Below are positions 42,336-51,479 of a DNA stretch of 64,000 nt, one piece after another. The position numbers were made by a program, and so were the translations under genes. Positions within the stretch are counted from its first letter, which is position 1, and each line of letters opens with the position of its first letter. The notes below the pieces were generated by a model. That model was given only the letters and a program-made list of their open reading frames with translations. It was not told the DNA's origin and ran no database searches. Source of the stretch: Armatimonadota bacterium (GTDB lineage Bacteria; Sysuimicrobiota; Sysuimicrobiia; Sysuimicrobiales; Sysuimicrobiaceae); NCBI GenBank assembly GCA_031432545.1, contig JAVKGX010000001.1, positions 62,001-126,000 on the forward strand. The letters run 5' to 3'.

Positions 42336-43622
42336 ATGATCGACCTCAAGCGGCTGCGCGAGGACCCCGAGTACTTCCGGTGGGCGCTGCGACACAAGCA
42401 ACGCGACCCGGCCCTGGTGGACCGCGCGCTGGAAGCCGACCGTGCGTGGCGGGCGGCGCTGGCACGCGTGGAAGGACTGCGCGCCGAACAGAACCGAGCG
42501 AACCAGGAGATTCCTCGGCTCGATGGCACCGAACGCCAGCGCCGCATCGACGAGCTCAAGCAGATCGCGGCGCAGATCCGCGCCGAGGAACCCGAAGTCC
42601 GGGCCCTGCGCGAGGCGCTCGACCGGATCCTGCTGCAGATCCCCAACCCCCCCCACCCGGACGTCCCGCCCGGCGAGGACGAGCGCGGCAACGTGCCCGT
42701 GCGTTACTGGGGACATCCCCCCCGGTTCGACTTCCCCACACGGGACCACATCGAACTGGGGACCGCGCTGGGCATCCTGGAGTTCGAGCGCGCGGCGAAG
42801 GTGTCGGGTTCGCGCTTTTACTTCCTGACCCGCGAGGGCGTGATCCTCCAGCAGGCGCTCATGCGGTTCGCGATGGAGTCGTTGGTGCAGGAGGGGTTCG
42901 TGCCGGTCTTCCCCCCGACTCTCGTGCGGCCGCACGTGGTCCTCGGGGCGATGGGCGGGGCCGAGATGGACACCCAGCAGGTCTATCACCTGGCCGACGA
43001 CGACCTGGCACTGATCGGGACTTCGGAACATCCCATCGTCGCGATGCACATGGACGAGGTGCTCGACGCCCGGCACCTGCCGCTGAGGTACGTGGGATAT
43101 TCCACCTGCTACCGACGGGAAGCGGGAACGTACGGGCGCGAGAGCCGCGGGCTGTATCGCGTACACCAGTTCGACAAGGTCGAGATGGTCTCGTTCGCGC
43201 ACCCCGACCGTTCGTGGGAAGAGCACGACCACCTCGTGGCCCTCCAGGAGCGCATCATGCAGCGGCTGGGGATGCCCTACCGGATCGTGAACATCTGCGG
43301 GGGGGACCTGGGCGACCCAGCCGCCAAGAAGTACGACTTGGAGACGTGGATGCCGGGGCGTGCAGACTACGGTGAGACGCATTCGTGCAGCAACTGCACG
43401 GACTTCCAGGCGCGGCGGTTGCGGATTCGCTTCCGCGACGGTGCGCAGGTAGACTTCGTGCACACGCTGAACGGGACCGCCATTGCCGCGACCCGCGCGA
43501 TCCTCGCCATCCTCGAGAACGGTCAGCGCGCCGACGGCAGTGTGGATGTCCCCCGGGCTTTGGTTCCCTACACGGGCTTCGACCGCATCGCTCCGCGGCA
43601 TGCCCCGGGGCGGGAGGGCTAG
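42336..43622 (+). CDS. serS: seryl-tRNA synthetase
   Basis: 428 residues, class II. The N-terminal coiled-coil arm (MIDLKRLREDPEYFRWALRH onward to about residue 105) recognises tRNA-Ser; the catalytic core has GTSEHPIVAMH, GRESRGLYRVHQFDKVEM and the motif 3 region NGTAIAATRAILAILEN. It follows serA by 13 bases, placing charging and synthesis under the same T-box. Confidence 0.97.
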   Translation: MIDLKRLREDPEYFRWALRHKQRDPALVDRALEADRAWRAALARVEGLRAEQNRANQEIPRLDGTERQRRIDELKQIAAQIRAEEPEVRALREALDRILLQIPNPPHPDVPPGEDERGNVPVRYWGHPPRFDFPTRDHIELGTALGILEFERAAKVSGSRFYFLTREGVILQQALMRFAMESLVQEGFVPVFPPTLVRPHVVLGAMGGAEMDTQQVYHLADDDLALIGTSEHPIVAMHMDEVLDARHLPLRYVGYSTCYRREAGTYGRESRGLYRVHQFDKVEMVSFAHPDRSWEEHDHLVALQERIMQRLGMPYRIVNICGGDLGDPAAKKYDLETWMPGRADYGETHSCSNCTDFQARRLRIRFRDGAQVDFVHTLNGTAIAATRAILAILENGQRADGSVDVPRALVPYTGFDRIAPRHAPGREG

Positions 43623-43623
43623 G

Positions 43624-44163
43624 GTGCCGTCGCTCGAGTTCGTTGAGGCGCTGGCGCGCGGGGAGGAACTCCTCGACCAAGACGACCTCCGGCAGGCGGA
43701 AGCCTCGCTGCGCCAGGCCGTGGAGCTCGACCCCAACTCGGCTCGTGCCCGCAGCAAGCTGGGGGTGGCGCTCGCGCGCCAGGGGCGGTACGAGGAGGCC
43801 ATCGAGCAGTTCCGGCGGTCGTTGGAAGCCGATCCCCTGCACGCCCCGGCGTACTCCAACCTCGGCACCGTCTACCAGGAGCAAGGTCGGACCGAAGAGG
43901 CGATGGCCGCCTACCGCAAGGCGATCGAGGTAGACCCGGACTACTGGGTCGCCCACCAGAACCTCGCCGCGCTGTACAAGAGGCAGGGCAACTACGTCGA
44001 GTTCGTCCGCCACATCAAGAAGGCGACCCGGCTCGCCGCCAAGGCCGACCCCAAGCGCCGTTCGCATACAGGCGACGTGCCGCGCCGCACAGGTTGTCTG
44101 CCGGCTGTCGCCCTGCCCGCGGTGATTGCTGCGGCATGGCTCGTGGCGGGCAGGGGCGGATAG
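43624..44163 (+). CDS. TPR-repeat protein with C-terminal membrane anchor
   Basis: 179 residues. At least three tetratricopeptide repeats (ELLDQDDLRQAEASLRQAVELDP; LGVALARQGRYEEAIEQFRRSLEADP; LGTVYQEQGRTEEAMAAYRKAIEVDP) lead to a basic linker and one hydrophobic segment (AVALPAVIAAAWLVAG). The GTG start lies one base after the serS stop. Its role is unknown, and it is probably co-transcribed with serS. Confidence 0.8.
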   Translation: MPSLEFVEALARGEELLDQDDLRQAEASLRQAVELDPNSARARSKLGVALARQGRYEEAIEQFRRSLEADPLHAPAYSNLGTVYQEQGRTEEAMAAYRKAIEVDPDYWVAHQNLAALYKRQGNYVEFVRHIKKATRLAAKADPKRRSHTGDVPRRTGCLPAVALPAVIAAAWLVAGRGG

Positions 44164-44184
44164 CCGGCGGGCTCGCTCGGCCGC

Positions 44185-45309
44185 TCAGGCCGGCACGTCC
44201 GCGCCGAGCTCGGTGCGCAGCCGGATCAGGTGCATGAGGTCACTGCGGGTGAGGATCCCGGCCAGCTCGCCGTCGGCATTGACGACCAGCAGCCGTCCGA
44301 CACCGGCTTGCACCATCCGCGCCAGCGCATCGTAGGCACCCGTACCCGGCCGGACCGTCTTCACCTGGGCGATCGGGGTCATGGCGTCACGCACGCGCGT
44401 CTGGTTCCACCTGTCCCGCGGCACCTGCTTGACGTCGTGCAGGGTCAGGATGCCCACCAGACGGTCGCCCCACGTCACCGGATATCCTCCGTGCTTGTGG
44501 GGCAGGAAGTAGTTCGACACGGCGTCTTCGATGGTCAGGCTGGCGTCGAGCGCGATGACGTCCCTGGTCATGATGTCCTCGACGCGCACGCCGCGCAGGG
44601 CGTTGCGCAGCACCAGTTGCTGGTAGGAGGCACCGGCACCCTGGTCCAGGAACCACCCGATGAGGACCAGCCACAGCCCATTGATCACACGCCCGGTGAA
44701 GATCGCAAAGACACCCAGGACGACGAACGCTGCGGCGGTGGCGTGCCCCAGCGTGGTGGTGACCCTCGTGGCGCGTTCTAGGCCCAGGAAGTTCCACAGG
44801 ATCGCCCGCAGCACCCGGCCGCCGTCCAGCGGAAAGGCGGGGATCATGTTGAACCCAGCCAGCAGCAGGTTGACCCACGACAGATATCCCATCAGGGCGG
44901 TCGCCGGCACCGGTTCGGCGCGGGGCGTGGCGAACCAGAACAGTCCCGCCAGAGCCACGGAGGTGACGGGACCGGCGATCGCCACCCAGAACTCGTGCGC
45001 CGGGCGCTCGGGCTCGCGGGCGATCTGTGCCACGCCACCGAACAAAAACAGCGTGATGCTGCGCGTGGGGATGCCCAGTGTGCGCGCCGTCAGCGCGTGG
45101 CCGAACTCGTGCACCAGCACGGACGCGAACAGCAGCAGTGCGCCCGCCACCCCCATCGTCCAGTAGGTGCCCGAAGGCAGACCCGGGATCTGTTGCGGGA
45201 ACACCCCCTGCGCCAGTGACCAGGAGATGACCCACACCGCGATGAACCACGTGAAGTGGATCTGGACCGCGATCCCGAACAGCCGCCCCAGCCGAATCGA
45301 TCCTCCCAC
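44185..45309 (-). CDS. site-2 protease (M50) with tandem CBS domains
   Basis: 374 residues. Zinc motif HEFGHALTAR in an early membrane helix and the second motif NMIPAFPLDGG are intact. About six helices are followed by a pair of CBS domains (EDIMTRDVIALD; VRDAMTPIAQVKTVRPG). It cleaves membrane-embedded substrates, and CBS domains suggest control by adenine nucleotides. A minus-strand promoter is recognisable upstream. Confidence 0.93.
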   Translation of the reverse strand: MGGSIRLGRLFGIAVQIHFTWFIAVWVISWSLAQGVFPQQIPGLPSGTYWTMGVAGALLLFASVLVHEFGHALTARTLGIPTRSITLFLFGGVAQIAREPERPAHEFWVAIAGPVTSVALAGLFWFATPRAEPVPATALMGYLSWVNLLLAGFNMIPAFPLDGGRVLRAILWNFLGLERATRVTTTLGHATAAAFVVLGVFAIFTGRVINGLWLVLIGWFLDQGAGASYQQLVLRNALRGVRVEDIMTRDVIALDASLTIEDAVSNYFLPHKHGGYPVTWGDRLVGILTLHDVKQVPRDRWNQTRVRDAMTPIAQVKTVRPGTGAYDALARMVQAGVGRLLVVNADGELAGILTRSDLMHLIRLRTELGADVPA

Positions 45310-45397
45310 GGGAACTCCTCCCCGGCGCCCGCCGCGGTGTTTCCGCCAAGCGCCCCTGTGCCCCTGTTCGGTCGCGCGACCATAGGATCCTGTTAGG

Positions 45398-45426
45398 AAT
45401 ATCTCAGGCCGCCGGGCGGTTTACAA
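45398..45426 (-). promoter_or_regulatory. promoter of the site-2 protease gene
   Basis: Minus-strand TTGTAA (45426-45421) and GATATT (45403-45398) with a 17-bp spacer, in the gap divergent to thioredoxin. Confidence 0.5.
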
Positions 45427-45457
45427 AAACATCGACGCGAACGACAGGAGGCTGTGT

Positions 45458-45796
45458 ATGGCGGGCAAGACCGTCGTAGCCACCGACGCCAACTTTCACA
45501 CCGAGGTGCTCGAGTCTCAAACCCCGGTCGTCGTGGACTTCTGGGCCGTGTGGTGCGGCCCGTGTCGCATGATCGCTCCGATCGTGGAGGAACTGGCGGC
45601 GGAGTACGAAGGCAGGGTGAAGTTCGCGAAGCTGGACGTGGACCACAACCCCGGGACCGCGATGCGCTACCAGGTGATGTCCATCCCCACGCTCGGCGTG
45701 TTCAAGGGTGGCCAGATGGTGGACCGCATCATCGGCTACATGCCCAAGCCCGAACTGAAGAGGCGGATCGAGGCGGCCGTCGGCACGCGAGCCTGA
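45458..45796 (+). CDS. trxA: thioredoxin
   Basis: 112 residues. The redox site FWAVWCGPCRM is canonical, with the cis-Pro in SIPTLGVFKGG. ACAGGAGG precedes the ATG. Cytosolic disulfide reductase; the thioredoxin reductase gene is convergent just downstream. Confidence 0.96.
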   Translation: MAGKTVVATDANFHTEVLESQTPVVVDFWAVWCGPCRMIAPIVEELAAEYEGRVKFAKLDVDHNPGTAMRYQVMSIPTLGVFKGGQMVDRIIGYMPKPELKRRIEAAVGTRA

Positions 45797-45806
45797 CCCG
45801 GGCTCG

Positions 45807-46727
45807 CTACTCCTGCGCGGCCAGCCAGCGCTCGGCCTCCATCGCTGCCTGGCAGCCGTAGCCGGCGGCGGTGACGGCCTGCCGGTACGTGTGGTCGTGG
45901 ACGTCCCCGGCCGCGAACACACCCTCGACGCTGGTCATCATCCCCTGCTTGAGCACGACGTAGCCGCCCTCGGTGAGCTCCACCTGCCCACGGAACGGCT
46001 CCGTGTTGGGGAGGTGGCCAATCGCCACGAACAACCCCTCGGCGGGGATTTCGTGCGTTTCGCCCGTCTGCACGTGCCGCAGGCGCACGCCCCGCACACG
46101 GGAGTCCGCGCCGAGCACCTCGTCTATCACGTGGTTCCAGATGAACGAGATCCTGCGGTTGCGGAAGGCCCGGTCCTGCATGATCTTGCTCGCGCGCAGG
46201 GCGTCCCGGCGGTGAACGACCGTGACCGACTCGGCGAGGTTCGCCAGATACAGCGCCTCCTCCATCGCGGTATCCCCGCCGCCGACGACCACGACCCGCT
46301 TGCCCTTAAAGAAGAACCCGTCGCACGTCGCGCAGGTCGAGACGCCGTAGCCCAGGTACCGCTGCTCGGAGGGCAAGCCGAGCATCTTGGCGCGCGCCCC
46401 CGTGGCGAGGATTACCGAGCGTGCCTCGTACACCTCGCCGCTGCTGGCCTTGACCTTGAAGGGCCTGGCATGGAAGTCCACCTCCACCGCGTCGTCGGGC
46501 ACGAACTCCGCGCCCACGCGCTCGGCCTGGCGGCGCATCTGCTGCATCAGCTCCGGGCCCAGAATCCCGTCCGCAAAACCCGGGTAGTTCTCGACCTCCG
46601 TTGTCAACATCAGCTGCCCGCCGGGCTGGGAGCCTTCGAGCACGAGCGGTCCGAGCGCTGCCCGCGCCGCGTAGATCGCGGCCGTCAGGCCTGCGGGGCC
46701 CGATCCCAGAATGATCAGTTTGCGCAT
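45807..46727 (-). CDS. trxB: thioredoxin reductase
   Basis: 306 residues, FAD and NADPH flavoprotein. It shows the FAD loop LIILGSGPAGLTAAIYAARA, the redox pair in CATCDGFFF, the NADPH loop VVVVGGGDTAMEEALYLA, and GVFAAGDVHDHTYRQAVTAAG. The ATG at 46727 is where the conserved fold begins. It is convergent with thioredoxin and divergent from the J-domain gene. Confidence 0.96.
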   Translation of the reverse strand: MRKLIILGSGPAGLTAAIYAARAALGPLVLEGSQPGGQLMLTTEVENYPGFADGILGPELMQQMRRQAERVGAEFVPDDAVEVDFHARPFKVKASSGEVYEARSVILATGARAKMLGLPSEQRYLGYGVSTCATCDGFFFKGKRVVVVGGGDTAMEEALYLANLAESVTVVHRRDALRASKIMQDRAFRNRRISFIWNHVIDEVLGADSRVRGVRLRHVQTGETHEIPAEGLFVAIGHLPNTEPFRGQVELTEGGYVVLKQGMMTSVEGVFAAGDVHDHTYRQAVTAAGYGCQAAMEAERWLAAQE

Positions 46728-46843
46728 CGTCTGTTTCTCCCTCGGCACCCTGACAAACGCCGACGGCGGGCTACCCATTCCATTTGCGGCCAGGGCACCG
46801 GCCGGCAGGGTTTTGCCCCTCCAAGGGCGCATACAATCTTGCG

Positions 46844-47641
46844 ATGAGCGAGCCCTTCCGACGCGACGTCGACTACTACGAAGTCCTCCAGGTCCACCCG
46901 CACGCCCATCCGGCTGTCATCCGCAAAGTCTACCACGTGTTGATGCTCGAGTTGAAAAACCATCCTGACCTGGGGGGGCACATCGAGACCGCACAACTGA
47001 TCAACGAGGCGTTCGCTGTGCTCTCCGATCCGGATCGCAGGCGCGCGTACGACCGGTTCCGCCTGGACGCGGGGCTGCACAGCGAGGCGCCGGGGGCGGT
47101 CCGGACCGGCGCGTCTGCCCCGGCCGCCGACCCCAAGGTGTTCCAGGACCTGATCGTCGAACTCGAGGACGCCATGACCGCCCTGTCGGCGTGGCCGCCG
47201 CGTCGATCCGCCCCGCTGTTCTGCCGCGGTCAGGTCGGCGTGCTGGAAGGCGGTCCGCTGTCGGATCGCTTCGGCTTCCGCTTTACCGGATCGCTGCGGG
47301 ACACCCAAGAGCGGTTCGGGGCGGGGATGGACTTTCGCACGTACGCGCAGCCCCGGACCGACGTGCGGATGCTGGTCGTCGCGGTCGGCAGCACCATCAC
47401 CGCGGGGCTGCTGACCGGTCCCCACAAGGCCATCGAACAGGAAGGGCTAGTCGCTGCGTTCGCGGCGGAGATCTCCGGTGGCGGGCTGGACACCCAGTCG
47501 CTGGCCAGGCTGCTGCATGCGGTCACCTACCTGGACACCGGGGAACCCCGCCGCCGCACCAAGGCCGTGGACCTGTGGCTCGCCTGCGTGACCCGGGAAG
47601 GCGAGCGCACCGGCCTGACCCTCGCCGCCTACCCCCTGTGA
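46844..47641 (+). CDS. J-domain protein with unknown C-terminal domain
   Basis: 265 residues. The N-terminal J domain has the essential HPD in LKNHPDLGG and INEAFAVLSDPDRRRAYDR. Residues 90-265 form a domain I do not recognise (begins DLIVELEDAMTAL), with no DnaJ Gly/Phe region or zinc fingers, so it is not DnaJ itself. A TACAAT at 46832-46837 ends only six bases before the ATG and no ribosome binding site is seen, suggesting a leaderless message. Confidence 0.85.
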   Translation: MSEPFRRDVDYYEVLQVHPHAHPAVIRKVYHVLMLELKNHPDLGGHIETAQLINEAFAVLSDPDRRRAYDRFRLDAGLHSEAPGAVRTGASAPAADPKVFQDLIVELEDAMTALSAWPPRRSAPLFCRGQVGVLEGGPLSDRFGFRFTGSLRDTQERFGAGMDFRTYAQPRTDVRMLVVAVGSTITAGLLTGPHKAIEQEGLVAAFAAEISGGGLDTQSLARLLHAVTYLDTGEPRRRTKAVDLWLACVTREGERTGLTLAAYPL

Positions 47642-47727
47642 CACCCGTTCCGAACGCGGGCGCGACGCGTGACACAACCGTGAAAGTGCCCCGCTACAGT
47701 CTGCGTGTCAGCCAAGGGGGTGATTGT

Positions 47728-48189
47728 ATGCGCGTTGCGGGCACGCTGCTCGCAGTGATCGTCTCGCTCGCGCTGGTCGTGGCGACGGCTCCAGCGCAAT
47801 ACGGCGGAGAGTACTCCTCACCCACGCCACCGCCGCGGGGGGAGGCGGCGTGGCGGGTCCAGGCGCGCACCGCGGCGCAGCACGCCGGCTTCGCGGCCGC
47901 CGCCGACGCCGTCGCCAGCGTCCGGCAGCACCTCGGCCACGCGCTGAACTGCATCGAAGGAGCCCGGGGCAGAAACTTCAACGCGCAGTGGGGGCACGTC
48001 TGCCAGGGACAGGGCAACGGCATCCTGGTCGACCTGCGTGCGGACCGCAACGGGCAACCGTGGCTGCTCGTGGCCGAAGCCGCCGGCGAGCTGGCCGTGG
48101 CGGGTGTGCGCACCCAGGACCTCGCACAGATGAAAAACGCCGCCCGGGGCGTAGGCGAGTTGATGAAGCTGATCGCCGAATCGAGGTGA
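47728..48189 (+). CDS. secreted protein of unknown function
   Basis: 153 residues with a clear signal peptide (MRVAGTLLAVIVSLALVVATAPA), cleaved before QYGGEYSS. The mature part is alanine-rich and helical with a single pair of cysteines (NCIEGARG; HVCQGQG) that could form a disulfide. GGGGGTGA precedes the ATG. No family recognised. Confidence 0.75.
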   Translation: MRVAGTLLAVIVSLALVVATAPAQYGGEYSSPTPPPRGEAAWRVQARTAAQHAGFAAAADAVASVRQHLGHALNCIEGARGRNFNAQWGHVCQGQGNGILVDLRADRNGQPWLLVAEAAGELAVAGVRTQDLAQMKNAARGVGELMKLIAESR

Positions 48190-48277
48190 GTGCGGCGCAA
48201 CGTCCACAGCCCGCTCCCGGTCGCGGCATCCCGACGCTGCTCCCGGCGCGACCCGCCGTGGGATAATGTAGATTGCT

Positions 48278-48859
48278 GTGTCCTCGGTCGCCGGGAGCTC
48301 CACGCGAGGCACGACGACCGCACCGCCCCCCAGCTGCCGCTGGCTGAGGGCCGGCGCGGTCTTTGTCGTCGTTGTGGCGATGATCGTCGCCTTCGCGTAC
48401 GCGATGCGCCCCCGTGCGACAACCCCCGCCCCGTCGCTGGCAGGGCGTCCAGCCCCGGCATTCGTACTCCCGCTGTTCGACGGCGGGGTGCTGTCGTCGG
48501 GGGAGCTGCGCGGCAATGTCGTCGTCGTCAATTTCTGGGCTTCGTGGTGTGTCCCGTGCCGTGACGAGGCGCCGATCCTCCAGGCGCTGTGGCAGTCGGC
48601 CCGACGCGCCGGCCTCGTCGTCGTCGGCGTCAACGTCTGGGACCGCGAGGCGGATGCGCGCGCGTTCATGCGCCACTACGGCCTGACGTTCCCGACCGGC
48701 CCCGACCGCGACGGCCGCGTCGCCGTCGCCTTCGGCGTGCGCGGGATTCCGGAGACGTTCGTCGTCGACCGTGCAGGCCGCATCGTTCACCGGTTCGCCG
48801 GACCCCTCGACCCCGCGCGCCTGCGGGAAGTGCTGGACCCCCTGGGGGTTGCGCCGTGA
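48278..48859 (+). CDS. membrane-anchored TlpA/ResA-like thiol-disulfide oxidoreductase
   Basis: 193 residues. An N-terminal membrane segment (AGAVFVVVVAMIVAFAYA) anchors an exported thioredoxin domain with FWASWCVPCRDEAP and the cis-Pro block GIPETFVVD. In front of ccmF and ccmH it probably keeps apocytochrome c cysteines reduced (CcmG/ResA role). The GTG at 48278 lies eleven bases after GATAAT with no ribosome binding site. Confidence 0.9.
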   Translation: MSSVAGSSTRGTTTAPPPSCRWLRAGAVFVVVVAMIVAFAYAMRPRATTPAPSLAGRPAPAFVLPLFDGGVLSSGELRGNVVVVNFWASWCVPCRDEAPILQALWQSARRAGLVVVGVNVWDREADARAFMRHYGLTFPTGPDRDGRVAVAFGVRGIPETFVVDRAGRIVHRFAGPLDPARLREVLDPLGVAP

Positions 48860-50991
48860 CCGCGCTCGCAGCGGCGGGGGTGTGGATCGCGCTGCTGTCG
48901 GCCGTGTACGCCATCGGAGCGCTGGCCTACGGGCTCGCCGCGCGCAAGCGGACCTGGATCGACAGCGGCATGAACGCAGCCGTCATGCCCGCCGTACTGC
49001 TGACTGTCTCCTCGTCCATTCTGGTGCACGCGCTCGTCACTCACGACTTCAGCCTGGTCTACGTCGCACGCAACAGCAGCCTCGAGACCCCTCTCCTATA
49101 CCGCGTCAGTGGGCTGTGGGGAGGTCAGGCTGGGTCGCTGCTGTTCTGGACGTGGATGATGGCGGTCCTCGCCGCGGTCGTGGTCTACCGGCACCGCCGC
49201 GCGGACCCCGAACTGATGCCGGCTGCCGCCATCGTGCTGATGGCGATCCTGGCGTTTTTTGCGTTCATCGTGGCTGCAGTCGAGAGCCCCTTCCGGACCC
49301 TGCCGTTCCCGCCGACCGACGGCCGGGGACTCAACCCGCTGCTGGAAGATCCCGGGATGGTGATCCACCCGCCTTTGCTGTATCTGGGCTACGTGGGGTT
49401 CGCAGTACCCTTTGCGTTTGCCCTCGCGGCGCTGGCCACCGGGCGGCTGGATCCGGAATGGCTGGCAGCCACGCGGCGCTGGGCGTTGCTCAGCTGGGCT
49501 GCGCTGGGTGCCGGGCTGTTGGTCGGCGGCTGGTGGGCGTACCGCACGCTGGGTTGGGGCGGCTACTGGGGCTGGGACCCCGTGGAGAACGCCGCGCTGA
49601 TGCCCTGGCTGGTGGCCACGGCCTACGTCCACTCCGCGATCATCCAGGAACGCAGGGGGCTGTTCGCTGCGTGGAATGTCACCCTCGTGATCCTGACGTT
49701 TGCGCTGGCGTTCTTGGGGACGTTCCTCACGCGCAGCGGCCTGGTCGTCTCCGTGCACACCTTCGCGCAGTCCGAGATCGGCGCGTACTTTTTGGCCTTG
49801 TTGGCCGTGCTCCTGCTGGGATCGTTCGGGCTGCTCGCATGGCGGTGGGACGACTTGCGGGACCCAGCGCCGCTGGATTCTTTGGCCTCGCGGGAAGGGG
49901 CGTTCCTGTTCAACAACGTCCTGTTCTTGGGATTCGCGTTCGCCGTCTTGGTCGGTACCCTGTTCCCGATCCTCAGCGAGGCGGTGCGCGGCGTGCAGAT
50001 CTTCGTCGGGCCGCCATACTTCCGGCAGATCTCCGCGCCCATCGGGATCGCCCTCCTCGTGCTGATGGGCGTCGGCGTGCTGCTCCCGTGGCGGCGCGCC
50101 ACCGTGCGCACGCTGGTTCAGTTCCGCTTCCCCCTGTTCGTGACGCTGTGCACCTCCGTCGCGGCCGCGGTCCTGCTGCGCAGGCCCGGTGTGGTGCTGG
50201 CGCTGGCCGCCGTCGCCTTCGCACTCGGCGCGACGCTCCAGGAATACCACCGCGGGGCGAAGTCCACGGTTCCTCCGAGGGGGCGTTTCGCGCCTGACTC
50301 TCCCACCGGGGGGGTGGGGGCATACCTCCTGGGCTTGGCCCACCTGTTCGTCCACCAGCGCCGGCGGTACGGCGGGTATCTGGTCCATTTGGCGACGCTG
50401 GTGATCGTCGTCGGCGTCGTCGCCAGCCACGCGTACGTCCGCGAGCGCGAGGTCACCGTACGGCCTGGCGAATCGTTTCGGGTGGGGTCGTACACCGTGA
50501 CCTACCACGGCCTGCGCCGAGGGACTGCTCCCAACGCCACGGCCACCTGGGGTCTGCTCGAGGTCCGCGGCGGTGGGCGCGCCTGGACGGTGGAGCCGCT
50601 GCGCCTGTTCTATCCGAAATGGAACCAGCCGGTCAGCCGGCCGGGCATCCGGTCCACGCTGCAAGACGATGTCTACGCGGTGCTGGCGGCGTTCGAACCG
50701 GACGGGCGCGCCACCTTGCGCGTGTGGGTGAACCCGATGGTGAGGTGGATCTGGATCGGCGGCATCGCGTTCTTGCTGGGCACGGCCGTCGCGGCCTGGC
50801 CCGACCGGCTGCGTGCGGGCACCCGGACACGATGGCCGCTGCAGACACTGCGCGACCTGGAGGCCGACTGGAGGACCGGTAAGCTGTCGCAGCGGGACTA
50901 CGAGCAGACCGTCCCGCAAGCACAGCGCCACCTGCTGCGCGCCGCCGAGGAGGAGCGCGCGGGTGCGTCCGCACAGAAGGAGGGAGGATGA
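48856..50991 (+). CDS. ccmF: cytochrome c heme lyase subunit CcmF
   Basis: 711 residues, about fifteen membrane helices. The tryptophan-rich WWD heme-handling motif reads WGGYWGWDPVENAALMPWL, preceded by HPPLLYLGYVG. A periplasmic loop follows residue 530. The last 60 residues (RDLEADWRTGKLSQRDYEQTV) form a cytoplasmic helical tail like that of CcmI/SHOCT segments. Overlaps tlpA by GTGA and ccmH by ATGA. Confidence 0.94.
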   Translation: MTALAAAGVWIALLSAVYAIGALAYGLAARKRTWIDSGMNAAVMPAVLLTVSSSILVHALVTHDFSLVYVARNSSLETPLLYRVSGLWGGQAGSLLFWTWMMAVLAAVVVYRHRRADPELMPAAAIVLMAILAFFAFIVAAVESPFRTLPFPPTDGRGLNPLLEDPGMVIHPPLLYLGYVGFAVPFAFALAALATGRLDPEWLAATRRWALLSWAALGAGLLVGGWWAYRTLGWGGYWGWDPVENAALMPWLVATAYVHSAIIQERRGLFAAWNVTLVILTFALAFLGTFLTRSGLVVSVHTFAQSEIGAYFLALLAVLLLGSFGLLAWRWDDLRDPAPLDSLASREGAFLFNNVLFLGFAFAVLVGTLFPILSEAVRGVQIFVGPPYFRQISAPIGIALLVLMGVGVLLPWRRATVRTLVQFRFPLFVTLCTSVAAAVLLRRPGVVLALAAVAFALGATLQEYHRGAKSTVPPRGRFAPDSPTGGVGAYLLGLAHLFVHQRRRYGGYLVHLATLVIVVGVVASHAYVREREVTVRPGESFRVGSYTVTYHGLRRGTAPNATATWGLLEVRGGGRAWTVEPLRLFYPKWNQPVSRPGIRSTLQDDVYAVLAAFEPDGRATLRVWVNPMVRWIWIGGIAFLLGTAVAAWPDRLRAGTRTRWPLQTLRDLEADWRTGKLSQRDYEQTVPQAQRHLLRAAEEERAGASAQKEGG

Positions 50992-51479
50992 ACCGACGCC
51001 GACATCCCCTGTCCGGCTCCGCCGTGGCGGCCGTCCTGGCGCTGCTGGTCGGGGTCGGGCCACCCGCGCTCGGCCAGACGCTCGACGACCGGGTTCGGGA
51101 GATCGCGTCCCAGTTGATGTGCCCGGTGTGCGAGGGCCGAACGGTGGCGGACTCGCCCTCCGAACTGGCCGGTCAGATGCGCGAGATCATCCGGCAGAAG
51201 CTGCGGGCGGGTGAGTCGCCGGAGGAGATCGTCGCCTACTTCGTGGACCGCTACGGGCCCGCAGCCCTCGCCGCTCCTGCCCGAAGCGGCTTCGGCCTCC
51301 TGGTCTGGCTGGCGCCGGCCTTCGCCATCGCGGCCGGCGCGCTGTTCTTGTTCTTGCGCTTCCGCACCGATCACGCCCCTGCCCACCTGGTAGGGCCTGC
51401 GCTCAGCAGCGAGGAGGGCCGACACCTTCGGCGTCTGCTGGGGGAGGCCGAGCCCGAAGACGATGGCGTACCAAGCTGA
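50988..51479 (+). CDS. ccmH: cytochrome c maturation protein CcmH
   Basis: 163 residues. A signal sequence ending near PALGQ, then the redox site ASQLMCPVCEG typical of CcmH (LRCPVCQ), the three-helix domain, and a C-terminal membrane anchor (LVWLAPAFAIAAGALFLFLRF). It reduces apocytochrome and delivers it to CcmF. Confidence 0.94.
   Translation: MNRRRHPLSGSAVAAVLALLVGVGPPALGQTLDDRVREIASQLMCPVCEGRTVADSPSELAGQMREIIRQKLRAGESPEEIVAYFVDRYGPAALAAPARSGFGLLVWLAPAFAIAAGALFLFLRFRTDHAPAHLVGPALSSEEGRHLRRLLGEAEPEDDGVPS

Noticed and set aside
47670-47710. TGACAC and GTGTCA inverted repeat before the secreted protein
   Set aside because: The six-base arms are 29 bases apart, so chance cannot be excluded.
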